From NCBI RefSeq assembly GCF_913777145.1, contig NZ_CAJYPS010000014.1, positions 1 to 64,000 on the forward strand: DNA of 64,000 bases, written 5' to 3'. The first letter of the stretch is position 1, and each line of letters begins with the position of its first letter. Positions 58,337 to 64,000 of this stretch are shown in pieces. Both the position numbers and the translations under genes were made by a program. The stretch comes from an uncultured Roseateles sp. (lineage in GTDB: Bacteria > Pseudomonadota > Gammaproteobacteria > Burkholderiales > Burkholderiaceae_C). Below the pieces are notes generated by a model. The model saw only the letters and a program-made list of their open reading frames with translations. It ran no database searches and was not told the DNA's origin.

Positions 58337-60030
58337 AGGGAGGGCAGGTTCAGTTCGTTCTTGCGGGCGCAGGCGACCGCCGCGTCGTAGCCCGCATCGG
58401 CATGGCGCATCACGCCGGTGGCGGGGTCGTTCCACAGCACGCGCTCCAGGCGCCGCGCGGCGGCCTCGGTGCCGTCGGCCACGATGACCACGCCGCTGTG
58501 CTGCGAATAGCCCATGCCCACGCCACCGCCGTGGTGCAGGCTCACCCAGGTGGCGCCGCCGGCGGTGTTGAGCAGCGCGTTCAGCAGCGGCCAGTCGGAC
58601 ACCGCGTCGCTGCCGTCCTTCATCGCCTCGGTCTCGCGGTTGGGACTGGCCACCGAGCCGCAGTCCAGGTGGTCGCGGCCGATCACGATGGGGCCCTTGA
58701 GCTCGCCGCTCTTCACCATCTCGTTGAAGGCCAGGCCCGCGCGGTGGCGCTGGCCCAGGCCCAGCCAGCAGATGCGTGCCGGCAGGCCCTGGAAGGCGAT
58801 GCGCTCGCCCGCCATGTCCAGCCAGCGGTGCACGCGGACCTCGTCGGGGAAGAGCTGCTTGATCTTCGCGTCGGTCTTGCGGATGTCTTCCGGGTCGCCG
58901 GACAGCGCCACCCAGCGGAAGGGCCCGCGGCCCTCGCAGAACTGCGGCCGCACATAGGCGGGCACGAAGCCGGGGAAGTCGAAGGCGTTCGCCACCCCCT
59001 GGTCCTTGGCGACCTGGCGGATGTTGTTGCCGTAGTCCACCGTGGGCACGCCCAGCGCCTGGAAGTCCAGCATGGCCTGCACATGGGCCGCACAGCCCTG
59101 CGCGGCCGCGGCCTTCAGCGCCGCATGCCGGGCCGGGTCGGCGGCCGCGGCCTTCCATTGCTCGACCGTCCAGCCCGCGGGCAGGTAGCCGTTGATCAGG
59201 TCGTGGGCCGAGGTCTGGTCGGTCACCAGATGGGGCAGGGGGGCGCTACCGGCGCGCGCGCGCCGCACCAGCTCGGGCAGCAGCTCGGCCGCATTGCCGC
59301 GCAGCGCGATGGAGACCGCACGGCCCTCGGCCGTGTAGCCGCGCAGGCGGGCGATCGCGTCGTCCAGGTCGGCGGCCTGTTCGTCCACATAGCGGGTCTT
59401 GAGGCGGAAGTCGATGCGCGACTGCTGGCACTCGATGGTCAGCGAGCAAAAGCCCGCGAAGCTGGCCGCCAGCGGCTGGGCGCCACCCATGCCGCCCAGA
59501 CCGGCCGTCAGCACCCATTTGCCGTGTGCGCCGCCTGCGTCGCCGCCGTAGTGCTGACGGGCCGCCTCGGCAAAGGTCTCGTAGGTGCCCTGCACGATGC
59601 CCTGGGTGCCGATGTAGATCCAGCTGCCGGCCGTCATCTGGCCATACATCATCAGGCCCTGACGGTCCAGCTCGTTGAAATGCTCCCACGTGGCCCAGTG
59701 CGGGACCAGGTTGGAGTTGGCCAGCAGCACGCGCGGTGCGTCCGCATGGGTGCGGAACACGCCCACCGGCTTGCCGCTCTGCACCAGCAGGGTTTCGTCA
59801 TCGCCCAGCGTGCGCAGCGTGGCCAGGATGCGGTCGAAGGCCTCCCAGTTGCGCGCCGCCTTGCCGATGCCGCCATAAACCACCAGTTCAGCGGGGTTCT
59901 CGGCAACGGCCGGGTCCAGGTTGTTCTGGATCATGCGGTAGGCGGCCTCGGTCAGCCAGCTGCGGCAGTGCAGCTCGGGGCCGGTGGGCGCGCGCACGAC
60001 GCGCGGCGGAGTGGGTGCGGTGGCGCTCAT
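58333..60030 (-). CDS. hutU: Urocanate hydratase
   Basis: Second step of histidine breakdown: urocanate to imidazolonepropionate, with tightly bound NAD+. It has 565 residues. [17 protein letters not shown] is the NAD-binding region; [20 protein letters not shown] with the active-site Cys, and [13 protein letters not shown], are diagnostic. AGGAG 6 nt before ATG 60030 fixes the start. It diverges from hutC, with the operator between them, and overlaps hutH by 4 nt. Confidence 0.97.
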   Translation of the reverse strand: MSATAPTPPRVVRAPTGPELHCRSWLTEAAYRMIQNNLDPAVAENPAELVVYGGIGKAARNWEAFDRILATLRTLGDDETLLVQSGKPVGVFRTHADAPRVLLANSNLVPHWATWEHFNELDRQGLMMYGQMTAGSWIYIGTQGIVQGTYETFAEAARQHYGGDAGGAHGKWVLTAGLGGMGGAQPLAASFAGFCSLTIECQQSRIDFRLKTRYVDEQAADLDDAIARLRGYTAEGRAVSIALRGNAAELLPELVRRARAGSAPLPHLVTDQTSAHDLINGYLPAGWTVEQWKAAAADPARHAALKAAAAQGCAAHVQAMLDFQALGVPTVDYGNNIRQVAKDQGVANAFDFPGFVPAYVRPQFCEGRGPFRWVALSGDPEDIRKTDAKIKQLFPDEVRVHRWLDMAGERIAFQGLPARICWLGLGQRHRAGLAFNEMVKSGELKGPIVIGRDHLDCGSVASPNRETEAMKDGSDAVSDWPLLNALLNTAGGATWVSLHHGGGVGMGYSQHSGVVIVADGTEAAARRLERVLWNDPATGVMRHADAGYDAAVACARKNELNLPSL

Positions 60031-60062
60031 GGCGATCTCCTGCAAGGGTGGGCGGACTCTAG

Positions 60063-60074
60063 TTGTCTATACAA
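60063..60074. promoter_or_regulatory. HutC operator
   Basis: TTGTCTATACAA is an almost perfect palindrome and close to the TTGTATATACAA core known for hut operators. It lies between hutU and hutC, 32 nt from the hutU start and 15 nt from the hutC start, where HutC could repress both directions until urocanate binds. Confidence 0.75.
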
Positions 60075-60089
60075 GCAAGGTCAACTAGC

Positions 60090-60818
60090 ATGGTCCCCAT
60101 GTCCAAGACCGCTGGCGGCGTGGAGCCGCAATATCTGAAGGTCAAGAATCACCTGCGCGAGGGCATCGCCAGCGGCCACTGGGTGGCGGGCGACCTGCTG
60201 CCCAGCGAGGGGGCGCTGGTGGCGCAGTTCGGTGTCAGCCGCATGACGGTGAACCGCGCGCTGCGCGAGCTGGTGCAGGAGGGCCTGATCGACCGCGTGC
60301 AGGGCGTGGGCAGTTTCGTGGCCCAGCTGCACCGCATCTCGTCCACGCTGAACGTGCGCGACGTGCAGGAGGAGATCCTGGAGCGTGGCCACCATTACGA
60401 GGCCCAGGTGCAGGCGCTGCTCAAGGGCAAGGCCTCGCCGCAGCAGGCCGCCGAGCTGGGCCTCAAGCGCGGCGCGCCGGTGTTCCTGAGCCTCATCGTG
60501 CACCTGGAGAACGGCGTGCCCATCCAATGCGAGGAACGTGCGGTCAACCCGGCCTGCGCGCCCGACTATCTCGCACAGGACTTCGCCCGCATCACGCCCA
60601 CGCACTACCTGCTGGAGGTGGCGCCGCTGTCCGAGGCGCGCTACATGATCGAGGCGGCGCTGCCCGGCGAGGTCGAGGCCAAGCTGCTGGGCATCAGCCG
60701 GCGCGATCCCTGCCTGGTGGTCAAGCGCATCACCTACAGCCGCGGCGTCGCGGTCACCAGCGTGAAGCTGACCCACCCCGGCGTGCGCTATCAACTGCAG
60801 GGCAGCTTCTCGGCCTGA
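60090..60818 (+). CDS. hutC: Histidine utilization repressor (GntR/HutC family)
   Basis: A 242-residue transcription factor that by family releases DNA on binding urocanate. The N-terminal winged helix includes LLPSEGALVAQFGVSRMTVN and RALRELVQEGLIDRVQGVGSF. The UTRA effector domain occupies about residues 95-235 (IQCEERAVNPACAPDYLAQD, ITPTHYLLEVAPLSEARYMI). ATG 60090 has AAGG 9 nt upstream; ATG 60099 is an alternative. First gene of the plus-strand hutCDIGF operon. Confidence 0.95.
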   Translation: MVPMSKTAGGVEPQYLKVKNHLREGIASGHWVAGDLLPSEGALVAQFGVSRMTVNRALRELVQEGLIDRVQGVGSFVAQLHRISSTLNVRDVQEEILERGHHYEAQVQALLKGKASPQQAAELGLKRGAPVFLSLIVHLENGVPIQCEERAVNPACAPDYLAQDFARITPTHYLLEVAPLSEARYMIEAALPGEVEAKLLGISRRDPCLVVKRITYSRGVAVTSVKLTHPGVRYQLQGSFSA

Positions 60819-60835
60819 GCGATGGAGTACACGAC

Positions 60836-61381
60836 ATGAGCTGGAGTCAGATCTCGGCCGACCAGGTGCAGCCCCAGCCCTGGAAGAACGGTGGCGGCAG
60901 CACGCGCGAGCTGCTGGCCTGGCCGCATGCGCATGACTGGGCGCTGCGCATCAGCGTGGCGGCCGTGGAGCGCGACGGGCCCTTCTCTGCCTACCCCGGC
61001 GTGCAGCGCTGGCTGGCGGTGCTGCAGGGCACGGGCTTGCGCTTGTTCGACTGGCCGCAGGGCCCCGAGGACGCGCCGCTGCATTTCGACGGCGCGCTGG
61101 CGCCCGAGGCCGAGCTGCTGCAGGGGCCCTGCCGCGTGCTCAACCTGATGCAGCGCCGCGGCCGGCTGCAGATCCTGCCGGCCGACCAGGTGCTGCGCCC
61201 CGATGCGCCCTGGGTGGGGCTGTTCACCACGCACGGCGGCCTGCTGGAGCATGGCCACCGCGCGATGCCGCTGGCGCCGCAGACGCTGGCCTGGTGCGAG
61301 GAGCCGGCACGCCAGAGCTGCGTGTTCACCGCGCCCGAGGCGCGCCAGGCCTGGTGGCTGAGCTGGAGCGACGCGCCATGA
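60836..61381 (+). CDS. hutD: HutD family protein
   Basis: A 181-residue bicupin protein found in hut operons. The signature [17 protein letters not shown] is present, followed by [20 protein letters not shown]. Work on relatives suggests it limits urocanate levels or tunes hut expression; its reaction is unknown. GGAG lies 8 nt before the ATG. It overlaps hutI by 4 nt. Confidence 0.9.
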   Translation: MSWSQISADQVQPQPWKNGGGSTRELLAWPHAHDWALRISVAAVERDGPFSAYPGVQRWLAVLQGTGLRLFDWPQGPEDAPLHFDGALAPEAELLQGPCRVLNLMQRRGRLQILPADQVLRPDAPWVGLFTTHGGLLEHGHRAMPLAPQTLAWCEEPARQSCVFTAPEARQAWWLSWSDAP

Positions 61382-62568
61382 AGCGGCTGTGGCGCAATGG
61401 CCGTCTGGTCACGCTGGCCGGCGAGCGCGGCTGGGGCCTGGTGGAGCAGGGTGCTCTGCTGACGCAAGGCGAGCGCATCCTGTGGGCGGGCCCGCTGCAA
61501 GACCTGCCCCCCGACGCGCGGGGCGCCGAGCCCGTGGAGCTGGACGGTGCGCTGGTCACGCCCGGCCTGGTGGACTGCCATACCCATCTGGTCTACGGCG
61601 GCGACCGCACGAACGAGTTCGAGCAGCGCCTGCTGGGGGCCAGCTATGCCGACATCGCGCGTGCCGGCGGTGGCATACGGTCCACGGTCGCCGCCACGCG
61701 CGCGGCCAGCGAGGACCAGCTGTTCGCCAGCGCTGCCCGCCGGGCCCGCGCGCTGATCGCCGAGGGCGTGACGACGCTGGAGGTGAAGTCCGGCTACGGC
61801 CTGGACGCCGGCACCGAGGCCCGCATGCTGCGCGCCGCGCGCCGGCTGGCCACGCTGGGCCTCGACGTGCACACCAGCTTCCTGGGCGCCCATGCGCTGC
61901 CGCCGGAGGCGAGTGACGCCGATGCCTACATCGCGTCGGTCTGCGCCCAGCTGCCGGCGCTGCAGGCTGAAGGCCTGGTGGATGCGGTGGATGCCTTCTG
62001 CGAGCACCTGGCCTTCAGCCCGGCCCAGGTGGCGCGGGTGTTCGACGCCGCCCGTGCGCTGGGCCTGCCGGTCAAGCTGCATGCCGAGCAGTTGAGCAAT
62101 CAGCACGGCGCCCGTCTGGCCGCGGGCTATGGTGCGCTGAGCGTGGACCACCTGGAGCATCTGGACGCCGAGGGCATTGACGCGCTGGCGGCGGCCGGCA
62201 CCGTGGCGGTGCTGCTGCCCGGCGCGTTCTATGCGCTGCGCGAGACCCGGCTGCCGCCAGTGGACGCGCTGCGCGAGGCCGGCGTGCCGCTGGCGCTGGC
62301 CACCGACCACAACCCCGGCACCTCGCCCACGCTGTCGCCGCTGCTGATGCTGAACATGGGCTGCGTGCTGTTCCGGCTGACGCCCGAGGAGGCGCTGCGC
62401 GGCCTCACCGTGAACGGCGCGCGCGCGCTGGGCCTGGCCGATCGCGGCCGGCTGGCAGCCGGCCAGCGGGCCGACTTCTGTCTCTGGGATGTGCAGCACC
62501 CGCGCGAGCTGGCAGCATCCTTTGGTCACAACCCCCTGCGGCAACGCATCTTCGCGGGCATGGCATGA
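61378..62568 (+). CDS. hutI: Imidazolonepropionase
   Basis: Third step of histidine breakdown: opens imidazolonepropionate to N-formimino-glutamate. It has 396 residues of the amidohydrolase fold. [13 protein letters not shown] supplies the metal-binding HxH pair, KLHAEQLSN a further His, and [19 protein letters not shown] the Asp. It starts in the hutD stop and ends in the hutG start, both with 4-nt overlaps. Confidence 0.96.
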   Translation: MKRLWRNGRLVTLAGERGWGLVEQGALLTQGERILWAGPLQDLPPDARGAEPVELDGALVTPGLVDCHTHLVYGGDRTNEFEQRLLGASYADIARAGGGIRSTVAATRAASEDQLFASAARRARALIAEGVTTLEVKSGYGLDAGTEARMLRAARRLATLGLDVHTSFLGAHALPPEASDADAYIASVCAQLPALQAEGLVDAVDAFCEHLAFSPAQVARVFDAARALGLPVKLHAEQLSNQHGARLAAGYGALSVDHLEHLDAEGIDALAAAGTVAVLLPGAFYALRETRLPPVDALREAGVPLALATDHNPGTSPTLSPLLMLNMGCVLFRLTPEEALRGLTVNGARALGLADRGRLAAGQRADFCLWDVQHPRELAASFGHNPLRQRIFAGMA

Positions 62569-63365
62569 GTGTTTACCGACTGACCCCGGGCCGCGTGCCC
62601 CTGCTGATCAGCCTGCCCCATGTGGGCACCGAGATTCCCCCCGAGCTGCACGACCGCCTGGTGCCGCGCGCCCTGCAGAGCGAGGACACCGACTGGCATC
62701 TGGAGCGCCTCTATGCGCCGCTGGCCGAGGCGCTGGGCGCCAGCCTGCTGGTGCCGCGCTACAGCCGCTACGTGATCGACCTGAACCGCCCGCCCGACGA
62801 CGCGCCGCTCTACCCCGGCGCCAAGGGCGGCACGGGCCTGGTGCCCACGCGCTTCTTCAGCGACGAGCCGCTCTACCACCCCGGTGCCGAGCCGGATGCC
62901 GCCGAGATCGCCGCGCGCCGCGAGGCCTGCTGGCGGCCCTATCACGAGGCGCTGGCGGCGGAGATGAGCCGGCTGCGCGCCGAGCATGGCTATGCGCGCC
63001 TGTTCGAAGGCCACAGCATCCGCTCGGTGCTGCCCTGGCTGTTCGACGGCGAGCTGCCCGCGCTCAACCTGGGCACGGCCGACGGCACCGCCTGCGCACC
63101 GGCCATCACCGCCCGGCTGGGCGAGCTGCTGGCCGCCCAGCGCGACTACAGCCAGGTGGTCAACGGCCGCTTCAAGGGCGGCTACATCACGCGCCACTTC
63201 GGCCGCCCGGACCAGGGCTGGCATGCGGTGCAGCTGGAGATGTGCTGGCGCTGCTACATGGATGAAGACCTGCCCCCGCGCGACGCCTGGAGCGACACGC
63301 GCGCCGCGGCGGTCACGCCGCTGCTGCGGCGCCTGCTGGAGGAGCTGCTCGCATGCCCGGTCTGA
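62565..63365 (+). CDS. hutG: N-formylglutamate deformylase
   Basis: Releases formate and glutamate from N-formylglutamate, the last step of the five-enzyme pathway. The protein has 266 residues. [15 protein letters not shown] at the start, [29 protein letters not shown] and [11 protein letters not shown] are family signatures. Pairing with hutF shows the route through formylglutamate rather than direct cleavage of formiminoglutamate. It overlaps hutF by 13 nt. Confidence 0.95.
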   Translation: MSVYRLTPGRVPLLISLPHVGTEIPPELHDRLVPRALQSEDTDWHLERLYAPLAEALGASLLVPRYSRYVIDLNRPPDDAPLYPGAKGGTGLVPTRFFSDEPLYHPGAEPDAAEIAARREACWRPYHEALAAEMSRLRAEHGYARLFEGHSIRSVLPWLFDGELPALNLGTADGTACAPAITARLGELLAAQRDYSQVVNGRFKGGYITRHFGRPDQGWHAVQLEMCWRCYMDEDLPPRDAWSDTRAAAVTPLLRRLLEELLACPV

Positions 63366-64000
63366 AGCGCCTGCACGCGCCGCTGGCCTGGGTGGACGGC
63401 CGCTGGCAGCGCGACGTGCTGCTGGAGGTGGACGCCGCTGGCTGCTGGGGCGACATCGTGGCCGGCCAGCCCGCGCCGGAGGGCGCCGAGATGCTGGCCG
63501 GGCCGCTGATCCCCAGTCTGGTGAATGCGCACAGCCACGCCTTCCAGCGCGCCTTCGTGGGCCTGGCCGAGCGTCGCGAGGCCGGCGAGGACGACTTCTG
63601 GGGCTGGCGCGAGCGCATGTATGCGCTGGCGCTGCGCATCTCGCCCGAGCAGCTGCGCGCGGTCGCCGCCCAGCTCTACGGCGAGCTGCTGCGCGGCGGC
63701 TACACCCAGGTCTGCGAATTCCACTACCTGCACCACGCGGCCGACGGCCAGACGCTGGACGACGAGCTGGCCATGAGCTGGGCACTCACCGAGGCGGCCC
63801 AGGACGTGGGCATGGGCCTCACGCTGCTGCCGGTGGTCTACACCCGCAGCGGCTTCGGGGCCGCCGGCCTGCGGCCGCAGCAGCAGCGCTTCCGGGCGGA
63901 TGCCGCCTGGGCCTGGCAGGCCAGCCGGCGCATCCAGGCCGCCGGCCTGCCGCGCATCAGCGCGGGCATCGCGCTGCACTCGCTGCGCGGCGCGTCGCCG
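63353..64000 (+). CDS. hutF: Formimidoylglutamate deiminase, cut by the right edge
   Basis: Converts N-formimino-glutamate to N-formylglutamate and ammonia. The first 216 residues are visible and the frame is still open at 64000. SLVNAHSHAFQRAFVGLAER holds the metal-binding HxH pair, and EFHYLHHAADG and LLPVVYTRSGF are typical of HutF. GGAGG precedes ATG 63353. This gene supplies the substrate of hutG. Confidence 0.93.
   Translation, partial: MPGLKRLHAPLAWVDGRWQRDVLLEVDAAGCWGDIVAGQPAPEGAEMLAGPLIPSLVNAHSHAFQRAFVGLAERREAGEDDFWGWRERMYALALRISPEQLRAVAAQLYGELLRGGYTQVCEFHYLHHAADGQTLDDELAMSWALTEAAQDVGMGLTLLPVVYTRSGFGAAGLRPQQQRFRADAAWAWQASRRIQAAGLPRISAGIALHSLRGASP

Noticed and set aside
58337..59158. 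Upstream extension of hutH to 799 codons
   Set aside because: The added part lies within hutU in another frame and is not HutH-like; ATG 58336 with a 4-nt overlap is the normal start.

Overview
The window is high-GC, densely packed DNA. It looks like a betaproteobacterium of the order Burkholderiales, probably of the Roseateles/Rubrivivax/Ideonella type. That placement is an inference from gene families and from the order DUF971-ubiE ... ubiJ-ubiB-FmdB-DUF502-aspS-nudB-clsB; no marker gene was available to prove it. I saw no rRNA, tRNA, CRISPR array, transposase or phage gene.

Layout. (1) 0-11.6 kb, housekeeping: an MFS exporter cut by the left edge, a GNAT acetyltransferase, a ChaN-like gene broken by one in-frame amber codon, a glycerophosphodiester phosphodiesterase, a 1295-residue FAD/iron-sulfur oxidoreductase, a HIT hydrolase, a 58-residue secreted ORF on the minus strand, an M13 peptidase, a DUF971 protein and ubiE. 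(2) 11.9-30.1 kb, a long plus-strand exopolysaccharide (EPS) operon of the exosortase-B type: epsD, epsE, epsF, epsG, xrtB, epsI, then GDP-fucose synthesis (gmd, fcl), five glycosyltransferases, a flippase, a candidate polymerase, a WcaF-like acetyltransferase and an SGNH hydrolase. Most neighbouring genes overlap by 4-11 nt or lie less than 40 nt apart. (3) 30.1-32.7 kb, a minus-strand parallel beta-helix lipoprotein whose stop codon overlaps the end of the EPS operon. (4) 33.0-36.4 kb, UDP-glucuronate 4-epimerase, UDP-glucose dehydrogenase and kdsA. (5) 36.4-45.1 kb, a minus-strand operon epsB-epsL-galE-manC-rfbB-rfbD-rfbA-rfbC. (6) 45.2-56.7 kb, housekeeping again: ubiJ, ubiB, a sodium/solute symporter, FmdB, DUF502, aspS, a FliD-like orphan, nudB, an EEP-family hydrolase, clsB and an esterase. 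(7) 56.8-64 kb, the histidine utilisation locus: hutU-hutH on the minus strand, divergent from hutC-hutD-hutI-hutG-hutF, with hutF cut by the right edge.

How it works together. EpsB would load the first sugar on undecaprenyl phosphate. The glycosyltransferases extend it with fucose, rhamnose, mannose, galactose and uronic acids made by the local sugar-nucleotide genes. The flippase and polymerase candidates move and polymerise the repeat unit, EpsF/EpsG set chain length, and EpsE/EpsL form the outer-membrane route. XrtB and EpsI add an exosortase function, but no PEP-CTERM substrate is encoded here. The whole EPS block lies between ubiE and ubiJ-ubiB, which are close neighbours in related genomes as I recall them, so it looks like a cassette placed in a conserved ubiquinone locus.

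The most unusual single observation is a GC-rich palindromic repeat inside hutH that keeps the reading frame and adds about 24 residues just before the conserved GGNFHAEP segment.
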